DNA of 64,000 nucleotides, taken from Ophiura sarsii (lineage: Eukaryota; Echinodermata; Ophiuroidea; Amphilepidida; Ophiuridae). Of this stretch, positions 31,575 to 44,400 are shown in pieces. Positions within the stretch are counted from its first letter, which is position 1; each line of letters starts with the position of its first letter. The notes below the pieces were generated by a model. The model worked only from the letters and a program-made list of their open reading frames with translations. It was not told the DNA's origin and did not search any database. The translations under genes and the position numbers were made by a program. Where the stretch lies: contig CM069459.1 in NCBI GenBank assembly GCA_035610835.1, positions 61,226,923-61,290,922 of the forward strand, read 5' to 3'.

Positions 31575-34490
31575 GTAGCGTTAAGCATTCATGTTCCCAT
31601 CTATGAAAACAGGTCCAATTAAAGTCCCATCACCAACGATTCCTGCCCAAACGAGCATTTCTGTCTGTTATGTGAGTGAAGTCTAGTAAGCGCGCGTATG
31701 TCTGATGTCATAGACTGGTGTTCACTCCGCTGTCCATAGGAAAGATTGCTTGGTCTCCAATGAAAATATCACTAGCAAGAGCACTCTATTCCTTTGTTCA
31801 TGGTTCAATTCCATTCATCATGTTTATTCCAATGGTTTAGCCAAAGTAACCTAGATGATTTCATGACTACCTTATACAATTGATCATATCTCTGCTTCCT
31901 GACCACTGATCTTTATGAGATAAAGCTTACTAAGAAGCTAAGAAAATTCACTTTGCATGATATACAATTTAAAACTAAAAATACTTTGTTACTTGTTATT
32001 TGTTAGTTACAGTCTGCATAACATGCAACTGTTAATACTTCTCGAATTAAATCGTGCCAGTGTGCTTTTGTTTAATTTTTAATGCACTACTCGAGCTTAA
32101 TCCACTAATTCCATACATTCGTTCAACTTCTAGACAGGTAAAATATTTTATACATGTTGTTTAAAATTGTAAGCAACCGCTGTTTAAGCACGGTGCATGA
32201 ACAATAATTGTTCAAAAATGAAGTCAACCTCGGATGTTCAAAATGTACACATTTGTTGTTTACAACTTTAAACAACCACTTGCAAACAACGAAGTTACTA
32301 CTGAGCAATCAGAGCACGTCACGCCAGTGTGACTCTTCCTATCAGTCGAATTAAGTGATTTCCAGTGAATGTTATTTTAGCAAGTTCCGCTCGGTTTTGA
32401 AAGATATCAACCACATTGCATTTGTTTTGTTATTGTTGTTTTTGTGTTGTTGTTGGTTGTTGTTTTTGGATTTGTTTGTTTGTTTGGGTTTTCCATGAGA
32501 CTTCAAGAAGAAAAATAAAATAATTACGGTGATGTTGACTTTTCTGCTTTTGAAATGAAAGTTGGTAGTTCAGATTTAGATGAATGAAAGTAAATTGTAT
32601 TATTATAAAAAAACAATTTATTGCAAAGCCTTGGATCAATATAAATTGATTTTTGTTTTACTTTAGTGGTTAGGTGTAACGTTGTGATTACGTTATTGAT
32701 TAATATCACGTTATTGCATCTTTTAAAACAAAAATGACGTCAACAATATTCATGTCCTTCCAAATTATAACCTTTGTACAATGTTTTGATGTCAAATCTA
32801 CAATGAGCGCTCTGGGCACACATATAGTTCTGTACAAGGTGTCTCAAAAATAGTGTCCCATCAGTTAGAAAATTAATAAAAAATACATCATAATGTCTTT
32901 TTGTTTAAAAAAAAAAAAGGTTGAATGAATTAAATTTCACCATCTAATTACCAAGATATGATCAATTCAGTAACAAGCGTGCGAATCCTACCTACTTTGG
33001 CCACTTTTGAACAAGAAAATGTCTTTCAACTGAAAAAAACTGCCTTTGTGATTCCGAGGATGATTATAGGATATGTCAATGTATTGTTTGAAATACCATA
33101 TAAAATTGAAATATTTTATGGTATGTCATGGATAATTTAGATGAAAATATGTTTTTTTGTTCAAATTCAACTAACTATAATTTAAGTAGGTAGATTATTA
33201 TTGATTTGATCGATTATGTTCAATGACACACTGAATGACGATTCTAATAAAAGAGCTGTCTTCACAAAAAGCAGCACATTTTAGTTAAATGAGTGATTTT
33301 AGGTATGTTAAAGTTGAGAACGAACACCAATGAACATCAACACGTTGATACAATGCATTGATTGACGTAGAAGAAAGGTGACATCTTGGTGGTGTGTTTG
33401 AAGTTGATAAAGGTATCAAATCCGGCCCCTCTCGCTATTGCCGTTGAATATTACTCACTAGACCACGGTGGCTGTGTTTACAAGGGCACCAACGTAACGT
33501 CTACGAGCGCTAACGTATACAAATCTCAGTTAAGAGACTCACTGATTGGTGGATACAACATCTCGTGACATAAAATATTCGAACTAGTTCCCCGATATTT
33601 CTAAGGAGAGCAAACAGTTTCCATAAAAAGTACTATTGCTCTATGGTGAGGAACTATGAGGGCAATGGTAGCTTTGTTTATCAAAGACTTTCAAATGACA
33701 AGACTATTTTGATATGTTAGTTATATAAAACAAAACATTTACTGTTCTGTGTTCTGGAAATGGTACAAAATAGCTTCATTGGTGATTGTAGACCTCGGGT
33801 CTACTAATTGTCCTCGAGCCCCAGTCTCCAGTTACCTCAGGGACATATTTGACACCATTTCCTCCATGAGCAGTAAACATGCGTATAGGGCAATATGCAT
33901 CAGATCTAATGGCAAGCAAAACTCAGTTAAATCCAGGCGTGGATCTACCAAAGCATACAAGCCGAATGAGTAAAATGAATGAAGGAATATAAAGACTCGG
34001 ACAAACTATTTATGATTTATGATCAGAAAAGTAAATCTGCAAGAAAATCTGCTTCCAATTTTCTTTCGAAGATTGAGGGCGTCCCCTGGAAAAGATCACA
34101 TACTATACCTTTAACACCATTCCCATGACAACGAGTTTCCCCGCTTCCCCTTTTGACATTTGTCTTTTAAATTGAGTAGTTCATAACCAAAAAAAGTACT
34201 ACTTATTATTTAACTCTCGTTTTTTAATTTAATTTAATACAAGAAATAGCTGTCAAGTTATTACCCGGTCATTAAATTCAGGTCTGAATTAAATTTACAA
34301 TATGGAGTTTAAAATATGGCTATTTTTGAAAGGTTTTGTTAAGTGCTTTTATTCTCCTCAGACGTTGGTGCAATGCAGTCCATACAACGTATATTTTCAA
34401 CAAATAGAATCATGAATGCATACTTGTTCTATGGGAAATCATAGCAGAGCAACACAAGTACTGTAATAGATGGTTGATTACGCTCTTGGA
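31575..34490 (+). repeat. GPCR-unit flank, copy Y
   Basis: Collinear with 20890-24660 after receptor copy 1 but clearly more diverged than X is from Z. It lacks about 140 bases (the CATCTGGCGCCAGAAC block) at 32340 and about 550 bases around 33990-34100. The TTAA site near 34340 is empty (GTTAAGTGC). The similarity stops at GATTACGCTCTTGG (about 34490). No gene is seen. Confidence 0.8.
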
Positions 34491-34994
34491 GTGATGGAAA
34501 ATCCACCGATAGATTTTAAAAGGAAATATCCATAAAACATTATTGCATTCATCGGCTGATCAGTGACTCGAGCGTAGAATTCGTCAGTTTTATCTGACAG
34601 TTGTAAACAAAAACATTGATTCTATAAAGTGAACTATCCTAAACATCACGTATTAAGTACATAATTGCATCATCAATGTTATGCCTTAAATCATGGCTAA
34701 GTAAGTTGGCTCTCGGAAAATTAGAGTGATAACTGGATCTGTATCAGGATTATGAAATGGTTAAGTAAAGACACATTTAAGTTCAGGATAAACTTCGAAA
34801 AGTAGAAACACAACACATGTGCAACGATGTATTGCCACACGGCGCTCTACGCAGGAATTACTATTGCATGAATAACCCTTACAGCCCTGAACCCCATGAA
34901 ATCCCATTTGAAAACTATGCTTGAGACACGTGTCACCTCAGTCTATCTCGCCGGGCACTGACACCAGGTGATATATGCGCACGGAATTGTTAAT
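34491..34994. other. Noncoding stretch, no feature recognised
   Basis: No similarity to the rest of the window and no supported open frame were noticed. Confidence 0.45.
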
Positions 34995-35000
34995 TGCGGG

Positions 35001-35078
35001 CGCGTGACTCCCTGCCCGAGTGGACTAAGACCCCGTCATCCATGCTGGAGGACCCGGGATCGAATCTGTCGTCGGCAA
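35001..35078 (+). ncRNA. tRNA-derived SINE-like head
   Basis: TGCCCGAGTGG (35013-35023) resembles a polymerase III A-box and GGGATCGAATC (35055-35065) a B-box, 32 bases apart. The sequence looks like a degraded Leu/Ser-type tRNA. The acceptor stem does not close well, so a tRNA-derived SINE or tRNA pseudogene is likelier than a functional tRNA. Confidence 0.45.
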
Positions 35079-35184
35079 GTCCGGTTTTTCTCGCTAAATT
35101 TCGCCCATTTCCACCCTCGGATATTGTTTTCAACATTTCCATTCCAAAAGTGTTAGGGTTAAGGATTTTTACATTTATCACATA

Positions 35185-35815
35185 TGCGCTCCAAGCACAC
35201 CCCAACGAAAGGAAACATATTTCGAAACGACCAGTTGGGTGCATAACATAACTGGATGGCAACGTAGCGGTAAACAATACCCGTTTGTCAATTATCACTA
35301 AAACGAACCGCGGAATTCCGAACCGCGCACTTTGGGTACTAACACCGAGTCGGTTTCAAGAGTGATCTTGAGATGAAATTTAGGTCTTTCATTGAGATCA
35401 AGATCTTTAGATACCCCTGTCTTGCAAACTTATTAAAACCAGTCTATGACATCTTCAAGCAGATCATTTCACACCGGCATTTAGCAAAGTCGTCGATATC
35501 GAAAATGAAATGCGTCAAAGTAGTTTCTACATTGATACGCCAAGCAGCTGTCTTAACCAGCAAAAGTATACAACTTTCATATAGCCTATATATAGATAAA
35601 TGTAAATAAATGAGGGTTTAGCCACTATTATTTCTTAAATCGATTTTACGACGTGACCATTTAAGTATATCGAAAGATATTTTACGAGAGAGCAACATTT
35701 GGAACCATTGCCATTTTGTCCATTTGTCCATTCATGCGCGATCGCGTTCAATTTTGAATACTCTGATTAGTTTTTGTGTGTTATGTTTTGTTTGTTTATT
35801 TTTAAACACAAGAAA
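35185..35815. repeat. Dispersed repeat, copy 2 (partner at 6340-6965)
   Basis: Collinear with 6340-6965 in the same orientation, including AACATATTTCGAAACnnCCAG, CCGCGCACTTTGGGTA and the CATTCATGCGCGATCGC end. Here it follows the tRNA-like sequence; in copy 1 it follows the LINE 5' end and precedes the Penelope fragment. Confidence 0.75.
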
Positions 35816-36350
35816 CACATGGGCCGTAGTCTCGTAAGTAATTATCTAAACGCGGTTTTAAGCTAAACACGCGGCGTTCAACTTTGCCTGAATACATCTT
35901 TAACTAAACGTAATTTTAGAATAAACACACGTCTAACTTACTGGAAAGTGTCTAACTTTAAACATGGTATGGGGTGTTTTAACGCGCGTTTAACTAAACC
36001 AGGAACCAATTGTTTGCCTTGAATGGTTATACAACCGTGCCCTGTGCAAGCTGAAGTGCATATCCAGTTGTCTCTTAAAAATGCATGTGTATTTTTGAGG
36101 AATTCGCATTCCAGCTGTCTGAATTACGTTTATATCAAAGTCAGCATTCTTATATTACCCCATTTTGGGTCATTTTGGGGACGAATTTGCGGAATTTAAA
36201 TAGGGATTTGTTAAGCACTACAATTGTTTGAATTGTGTTTACTTATAGGTTTATACTCATAAATAAACAAAATATAAATAGTTTGAAAAAAAGACACACT
36301 TATACATTAAAGTAACTGGAGCTGTATGTCACACATACGTGTACATGCCC
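35816..36350. repeat. Dispersed repeat related to 26830-27271
   Basis: Bases about 36005-36230 share CCTTGAATGG, GTGCAAGCTGA, TTTTGGGGACGA and TTTAAATAGGG with unit 2. The preceding ~170 bases contain several TAAACACGCG- and TTTAACTAAAC-like words. No gene is seen. Confidence 0.55.
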
Positions 36351-36351
36351 T

Positions 36352-36382
36352 TTTATTTTCTTTCTTTCTTTCTTTCTTTCTT

Positions 36383-36418
<36 letters not shown>

Positions 36419-36421
36419 TTT
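36352..36421. repeat. (TTTC)n microsatellite
   Basis: About 17 tandem TTTC units with one interruption (CTATC). Confidence 0.95.
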
Positions 36422-37053
36422 AATAACTCTAAACACAGGGGGTGTGACCTATATTAACCTCGGTACCAGGCCCCGGTATACACTATATTAGGGATTCACC
36501 ATTATTCTAAGTTGTGGGACTGTTGGATGTTGGGTTCAGGTGGAATTTTTATTAGCCTCAAGGCGAGTCTAATATCCATTCCCCGGTCCATTCCATGGCA
36601 GGTTGTACATGTAGTAAGAATTGCGAGCTTACTACCTGCCATGGTATATCTTTTGGGTTGGGTGGGCAAAGTTTGGGGGTTTTTTTTATCGGTATTTATG
36701 CGAAGTTTTTTGCTGGTATTTTATTCTACAACCATCACCCCCTTAAAGTCTAATGGAATATTCAGCTTTACAAATAAATTACATGGAATGTTAAAAGCCA
36801 TAAAGCAAATAAACACTTGAAGTTGAAGACAATAGCGGCATGTTAGCCCATTCATAGTTACGTGAGAATATTGACCAAGTGCGGTCATTATCGTCGGCGA
36901 AATATGCACTTGAGCGGTTTTATTGTGGCTCATCAATTGACGGGTAAATCTAGCTGACGAATCGGTATGGCTTACCGAATTTACTACGCACCAGAAAATG
37001 CGCCCAATACCGCGGGAAAGCGGGTCTGCATGCGTTCTTGAAAAACATTCATA
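36422..37053. other. Noncoding stretch
   Basis: No gene is supported; the 102-codon frame at 36512 resembles nothing known. CATGGCAGGTTGTACATG... and GTAGTAAGAATTGCGAGC at 36594-36645 show a local inverted repeat (TACTACCTGCCATGG against CCATGGCAGGT). The last ~50 bases resemble 38149-38200. Confidence 0.45.
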
Positions 37054-37927
37054 GGGGACCGTTCATTATTTATGGTGGAGGGGGGGTTGGGTAAAATATA
37101 GGGGGGGGGGGGGTCATGTAACTTTCATATGTTGAAATAGGGGGGGTTATGTAACTTTTATTCTTGAACAGGGGGGGTTGTGTAAATTTGTTTAAACTAT
37201 AAAGATGGTGGTGATTGGAGTGATTTTAAAGGCTATTTTGGAGTGTAAATGCCATTTTTTCTGCGCTTCGCGCATATTTTCTTAAAACCTATCGGGTATC
37301 GACTTCAAAAACTTTTACTATGAGACGACTTCTGGACAGCAAATCGACGATATGGTGGAAAAACATCTATATAATCATCAACGGTCGAGACATTAGAGCA
37401 ACAGGGTGTATAATGTTACAAAATCCAATTTCATGATTTAAAAATGTGATTTATTGCATGCTTTTCACCTCATCTCTGCTTTGCACCAATGCTCACAAAA
37501 GTAAAACGTTTCACTGGATTATACGTTTCTGCTCAGAATGTTCTAACTTGTTCTTTCTGGTTATAAAGACTCACAAAACCACCCAAAATGTATAAATATG
37601 AAAAAAAATCCAACTCGCTACGCTCGCCATTACTAATTTCACACAATAAAAAGAAGGGGCATCATAAAATTATTGGCCGTTCAGATAGGGCTCAAACAAA
37701 ATTTGCCAACGTATCCATGAACAAAATTCCAAAGGTAAAGACGGCTTAAGCATGTTAAGTATGTGACAAGTTGATTTTTTTTTGGGGGGGGTTGTGTAAA
37801 AAGCTACTGGTTAGCAGGGGGGGTCGTGTAATTTTCAGTTTCAGCTGTAGGGGGGGTTAGGTAATTTTAACATACGAGTTTCGAATTTGTCCCAACCCCC
37901 CCTCCACCATAAATAATGAACGGTCCC
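37054..37927. mobile_element. MITE with TA target and G-rich subterminal repeats
   Basis: Left end GGGGACCGTTCATTATTTAT and right end ATAAATAATGAACGGTCCC are inverted repeats extending through TGGTGGAGGGGGGGTTGGG for about 38 bp. TA lies on both sides (37052-37053 and 37928-37929). Subterminal GGGGGGGTTnTGTAA words are repeated in both halves. About 870 bp, no transposase frame. Confidence 0.85.
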
Positions 37928-39175
37928 TAGGCAGAGATGGGCTGCTCTGCACGCACAGCTATCATATTTAATTTAGGTATGTATGATTCTGAAATAATAT
38001 TGCATATTTTATCATTTATTTCATTTTTCATAATTGTATTTTATAGCCGAATTCGCTAAGTTTAGCGTACAGTTGGGCGCATGAGTATAGCAACACTGAT
38101 TGTATCGATTGTAGTCAATAGTCTGACGATATTTACTCTTACACAAAACGCGCCCAATATAGAGGAAAAACGGTTTGCATGCGTTCTTGAAACAGTAATT
38201 TCGATCTTTATGATTGTTATTAACATTTACAACTCTGTATACTTCTGTGTATTGTTTCCGTATTTTATGATGTTATATTATTTTACGTTTTTCATAAGTA
38301 TTTAATATTTTATCGGCCGTATTTGCCAAGTTGGCGTACAGTTGGGCGCATGGGTATAGCAACACTGATTGTATCAATTTGTAAAGTACTTTAAAAATTA
38401 TGAAGCTATCACCATTTTGGCCCGGGGGGGGGGGGGGCGCACTTGAAATTAATGACTATTGTCATCGCGCACGGGAAGGTACAGCCATTCTTGCCGGGGG
38501 GGGGGGGGGGGGGGGTGCACTCATATGCCACTCATATACTCGTATTATAGGCCTATTATGTTACAATGTAGCACAGCAATTAATAATTTGAAGGCCTATA
38601 GTAGTATAAGCAGAGAGATGTTATTTATACTAATTTTTATTATTACACCTCCCTGGTATAAGAATAATAGTCTTAGAAATTCTGAAATTAACTTAACTGG
38701 GTTTTTTATTGATACTCGAGCCGACGAAATTGACTCATACACAAAACGCGCCCACATTAATTTCTATCTTTATGATTGTTATTAATGTTTATATTTCTGT
38801 ATACTTCTGTATATTGTTTCCATATTTTATGATTTTATATTATTTTACTTTTATTTTTCATAATTGTAAATATTTTATCGGCTGAAATCGCCAAGTTGGC
38901 GTACAGTTGGGCGCATGGATATAGCAACACTGAATGTATCTATTTGTAAAGTACTTACAATTATCATGATTATGAACATTGTCACGCGCGAGAAGCTATC
39001 ACCATTTTGGCCCGGGGGGGGGGGGGGTACTTAATTAATGACTAGATTGTCATCGCGCACGGGAAGCTACAGCCATTCTTGCCGGGGGTGGGGCACTCAT
39101 ATGCCGTATCTACGAAGGCTTATATGTTAGCACAGCAAATATTTGAAGGTCTATAAGAATAGTCTTAGAAATTCG
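37928..39175. repeat. Irregular tandem repeat with G tracts
   Basis: A block containing GGCGTACAGTTGGGCGCATG, then ATAGCAACACTGA and AAGCTATCACCATTTTGGCC with a long G run, occurs at about 38065 (partial), 38330-38510 and 38897-39090. The sequence between (TTTATGATTGTTATTAA, TATACTTCTGTnTATTG) is also duplicated. Poly-G runs of 12-22 bases sit at 38425, 38495 and 39015. No gene is supported. Confidence 0.75.
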
Positions 39176-39639
39176 GAACTTAGCTGGTATTTTTTATTGA
39201 TTGGCAAAAAAAAAATATATATACGAAACCAGTCCCAATTGAATGGCAAAAAATAGGTTAAAGGCTGTTTTTCTCAAGAAAAAAATATATAGGTCTCAAG
39301 AACTGGGTTTTTTTCCTCCTCAATCCAGTCATTCATTGTTGTCAAGGCCTAACAGTTATGGGTATAGTTCACAGCATCTTGTGCGTCTAAAATAAGACTA
39401 ACCATTAGAGCTATGCAACTCAAACTTTATAAGGATGACCTTTCATGTAGAATAGAAAACCGTTTCAAGTTGAAAATCGGAACATCTACCTTTAAGATAA
39501 GAAGGCGCGCTATCATTGAATCATTGAATTAGTTGTTATCACTTAATTTTGAGAACAAAATCCAATTCAAATTTTGCTGTCTATTCAGCTGTATATGGTC
39601 ATATTTTTTAACCAGAGCTCAATTGTGTTGCAGACGGGA
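39176..39639. other. Noncoding stretch with a dispersed repeat
   Basis: Bases about 39413-39500 match 1688-1800 in diverged form. Nothing else is recognised. Confidence 0.45.
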
Positions 39640-42112
39640 GTATGGGAGTATGCAGAACTGAATTCTACCTTAACTTTTTGGTAAAGATCGTTAGTGTCAA
39701 TTCCACGTGGTTTATAGAACCGGAGATGTATCTTTAATAGTGACATTAGAACACTTTAGACCCCGTGCCTAACCGAGAGAGAGAGAGAGGGGGGGGGGGG
39801 GGGGGGGGGCGGAAGTATGCAGAACTAAATTCAACCTTAAAGATCATTAGTGTCCGTTTAACACTTTCCACGCGGCATGCGTCTGTAGACGACATTCCAA
39901 AAGTTTTAAAAAATGTCTAAAAAATAACATATTGTATCACTTTTCCACGTGGAGATGTATCTTTACTAATGACATTTTAGAACATTGGAGACCCCAAGTG
40001 CCTTATTGAGAGAGGGGGGGGGGGGGGGGGGGGGGCGGAAGTATGCAGAATTAATTCAACCTTAAATCATGTAAATATTTAGTAAAGATCATTAGTACAG
40101 TGTCAACACTTTTCCACGCGGCATGCGTCTAGACGACATTCCAAAAGTTCACAAAATGTCTAAAAATGACATATTGTATCAATTCCACGTGGAGATGTAT
40201 CTTTACTAATGACATTTTAGAACATTGTAGACCCCATGCCGTACCGAGAAGGGGGGCGGAAGTATGCAGAACTTAATTCAACGTTGAATCTTTAGTAAAG
40301 ATCATTAGTGTCATTAACACTTTCTACGCGGCATGCGTCTGTAGACGACATTCCAAAAGTTCACAAAATGTATAAAAATGACATATTGTATCAATTCCAC
40401 GTGAAGATGTATCTATACTAATGACATTTTAGAACATTGTAGACCCCGTGCCGTATCGAGAAGGGGGGGGGGGGGGGGGGGCGGAAGTATGCAGAACTTA
40501 ATTCAACGTTAAATATTTAGTAAAGATCATTAGTGTCATTAACACTTTCTACGCGGCATGCGTCTGTAGACGACATTCCAAAAGTTCACAAAATGTCTAA
40601 AAAGGACATCATCTACGGTATTGTATCAATTCGATCCACGTGAAGATGCATCTTTTACTAATGACATTTAAGAACATTGTAGACCCCGTGCCGTACCGAG
40701 AAGGGGTGGGGGGGGGGGGGGCGGGGAAGTATGCAGAACTTAATTCAACGTTAAATATTTAGTAAAGCTCATTAGTGTCATTAACACTTTCTACGCGGCA
40801 TGCGTCTGTAGACGACATTCCAAAATTTCTCAAAATGTCTAAAAAATAACATATTGTATCACTTTTCCACGTGGAGATGTATATATCTTTACTAATGACA
40901 TTTTACTTAGAACATTAACCCCAAGTGCATTATTGAGAGAGAGGGGGGTGGGGCGGAAGTATGCAGAATTAATTCAACCTTAAATCATGTAAATATTTAG
41001 TAAAGATCATTAGTGTCATTAACACTTCCACGCGGCATGCGTCTGTAGACGACATTCCAAAAGTTCACAAAATGTCTAAAAATGACATATTGTATCAATT
41101 CCACGTGGAGATGTATCTGTACTAATGACATTTTAGAACATTGTAGACCCCGTGCCGTACCGAGAAGGGGTGGGGGCGGAAGTATGCAGAACTTAATTCA
41201 ACGTTAAATATTTAGTAAAGATCATTAGTGTCATTAACACTTTCCACGCGGCATGCGTCTGTGACGACATTCCAAAAGTTCACAAAATGTCTAAAAATGA
41301 CATATTGTATCAATTCCACGTGGAGATGTATCTGTACTAATGACATTTTAGAACATTGTAGACCCCGTGCCGTACCGAGAAGGGGTGGGGGCGGAAGTAT
41401 GCAGAACTTAATTCAACGTTAAATATTTAGTAAAGATCATTAGTGTCATTAACACTTTCTACGCGGCATGCGTCTGTGACGACATTCCAAAAGTTCACAA
41501 AATGTCTAAAAATGACATATTGTATCAATTCCACGTGGAGATGTATCTGTACTAATGACATTTTAGAACATTGTAGACCCCGTGCCGTACCGAGAAGGGG
41601 TGGGGGCGGAAGTATGCAGAACTTAATTCAACGTTAAATATTTAGTAAAGATCATTAGTGTCATTAACACTTTCTACGCGGCATGCGTCTGTGACGACAT
41701 TCCAAAAGTTCACAAAATGTCTAAAAATGACATATTGTATCAATTCCACGTGGAGATGTATCTGTACTAATGACATTTTAGAACATTGTAGACCCCGTGC
41801 CGTACCGAGAAGGGGTGGGGGGGCGGAAGTATGCAGAACTTAATTCAACGTTAAATATTTAGTAAAGATCATTAGTGTCATTAACACTTTCTACGCGGCA
41901 TGCGTCTGTAGACGACATTCCAAAAGTTCACAAAATGTTTAAAAAGGACATTGTATCAATTCGATCCACGTGAAGATGCATCTTTACTAATGACATTTTA
42001 GAACAGTATAGACCCCGTGCCATACCGAGAGGGGATGTGGGGCTGAAGTATGCAGAACTTAATTCAACCTGAACTATTTAGTAAAGATCATTAGTGTCAA
42101 TTCCACGTGGTT
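39640..42112. repeat. Satellite array, 215-245-bp unit, about 12 copies
   Basis: The word AGTATGCAGAA recurs at about 39655, 39810, 40035, 40257, 40482, 40726, 40952, 41177, 41392, 41607, 41823 and 42044. Units from 41177 to 41820 are exactly 215 bp and nearly identical, while the outer ones are more diverged. Each unit has a G tract of 4 to about 26 bases before GCGGAAGTATG, and contains ATTAACACTTTCTACGCGG followed by GTAGACGACATTCCAAAA, which matches the end of the TTAA-type MITE found at 24303, 46181 and 61982. Repeated 60-codon frames inside are a by-product of the repeat. Confidence 0.95.
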
Positions 42113-43080
42113 AACTACCGGTTCTGGCATGTAATAACAATGTAACAAACCACCTTTATGGAAACTGAAGTAATAAAACATGACCATTTACAAATACAAA
42201 CCAACATTCGATCTAAACAGTACTTACCTTTCAAACGGTGTTATGCATATGACTGTGGTCCATCATGACAATTAGACAAAAATATTAACATTTGTTTTAC
42301 TTGTAGCACACACAAATTCCTTAATTGCAATATTGTTCTTGTAAACAGATTTAGAATATAGTTATAAGCTATAGTTTAATTAGCTCCATCATAGCAAGAT
42401 ATATTCAGCTCATTATCAATCCGCGCACAAAATTTATCCAAGCCTATAAGAACGATTTTTGCAAACAAAACAACAAAAATGCAAGTATTTGAATTGCCTA
42501 CTCTTCCAAATTCAATCATATGTAAACAGTTTTCGCCAATTTGGAACTAAGTAAACTATAGCACACAACAATAATCGCAGAAGGAATATATCCTAGAAAT
42601 TTCGTTTTTAATGAACAAACTACAAATGTTTTATAGTAAAGATATTGTATATGTGCATAATAAACATTGTTCGGCAAACAAATAGCATACACTTTGTTTA
42701 TATCCTACAAATATTGTCCCACTTTCACTTTACATAACCCACATCCACGTAAATGCGCCAATTAAAAATACATCTACAAAAATTGAAAATAATATTAGCT
42801 TTGTAAATATGTCATATCCATCAATTCAATGTTTTAATAACCATGTTTATGCACCAAATTCAGTAAAACAGCATACCCCACGGTAACCTTAATATTTCAA
42901 TGGGGACATTATCACTCATCTCATTATATCAGTTCGTCTGAAATCTGATAAAGACTGTTCCCCTTACAAATATACAACTCTATTCACTAACAGGGCCCAG
43001 TCAGGTTTTGTTCAAAATCTCAAACCACAAACCCCGAGAACCGCAAAAACCGAGAACCGCGAAAGCCGAGAACCGCTCTA
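42113..43080. other. Noncoding stretch with a short tandem repeat
   Basis: No gene is seen. At about 43035-43077 a ~15-base word (CCGAGAACCGCnAAA) is repeated three times immediately before the abrupt start of copy Z. Confidence 0.5.
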
Positions 43081-44400
43081 GTTGCTATTACAATTGACTT
43101 CTCATCTGGCGCCAGAACAATCATGAAGTCTGTCAGCCGCAATCGATGACGTAAAATATCTACAAATGTATGATTATTGTTGACTAAATGATTATAGTAT
43201 GTAATAAATCTTGGATATATATCAGTCGAATTAAGTGATTTCCAGTGAATGGTATTTTAGCAAGTTCCGCTCGGTTTTGAAAGATATCAACCGCATTGCA
43301 TTTGTTTTGTTATTGTTGTTTTTGTGTTGTTGTTGGTTGTTGTTTTTTGATTTGTTTGTTTGTCTGGGTTTTCCATGAGACTTCAAGAGGAAATATGAAA
43401 TAATTACGATGATGTTGACTTTTCTACTTTTGAAATGAAAGTTGATAGTTCAAATTTAGATGAATGAAAGTAAATTGTATTATTATTAAAAAAAAACAAA
43501 TTTATTGCAAAGCCTTGGATCAATATAAAATAATAGTTGTAAAGTTCAAATTTAAAATTCGGGTTAGTACGTGCCGTGCGTGCTTTATTGTAATATGGAT
43601 TTTTGTTTAGTGGTTAGGTGTAACGTTGGGATCACGTTATTGATTAATATCACTTTTGACGTTATTGCATCTTTTTAAAACAAAGATGATGTCAAAAATA
43701 TTCATATCCTTCCAAATTATAACCTTTGTACAACGTTTTGAAGTCAAATCTACAATGAGCCCTCTGGCATATAGTTCTGTACAGGGTGTCTCAAAAAAGT
43801 GTCCCATCAGTTAGAAAATTAATTTAAAATACATCATAATGTCTTTTTGTTTAAAAAAAATAAACCGTTGACATTGAATTTAATTTCACCATCTAACTAC
43901 CGAGATATAATCAATTCAGTAACAAGCGTGCGAATCCTACTTTGGCCACATTTGAACAAGCAAATGTCTTTCAACTGAAAAAACTGCCTTTGTGATCCCG
44001 AGGATGATTATAGGATATGTCAATGTATTGTTTGAAATACCATATAAAATTGAAATATTTTATGGTATGTCATGGATAATTAAGATAACAATTTGTTTTT
44101 CTGTTCAAATTCAACTAACTATAATTTTAGTAGGTAGATTATTATTGATTTTATAGATTATGTTCAATGACACACTGAATGACGATTCTAATAAAAGAGC
44201 TGTCTTCACAAAAAGCAGCACAATTTAGTTAAATGAGTGATTTTAGGTATGTTAAAGTTGTAAACGAACACCAATGAACATCAACACGTTGATGCAATGC
44301 ATTGATTGACGTAGAAGAAAGGTGACATCTTGTTGGTGTGTTTTGAATTAGTTGATAAAGGTATCGAACCCGGCCCCTCTCGCTATTGCCGTGGAATATT

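Noticed and set aside
41228..41843. Three identical ~60-codon frames in a row
   Set aside because: They are the same frame in three units of a noncoding satellite and read through the G tract; outer units do not keep the frame.
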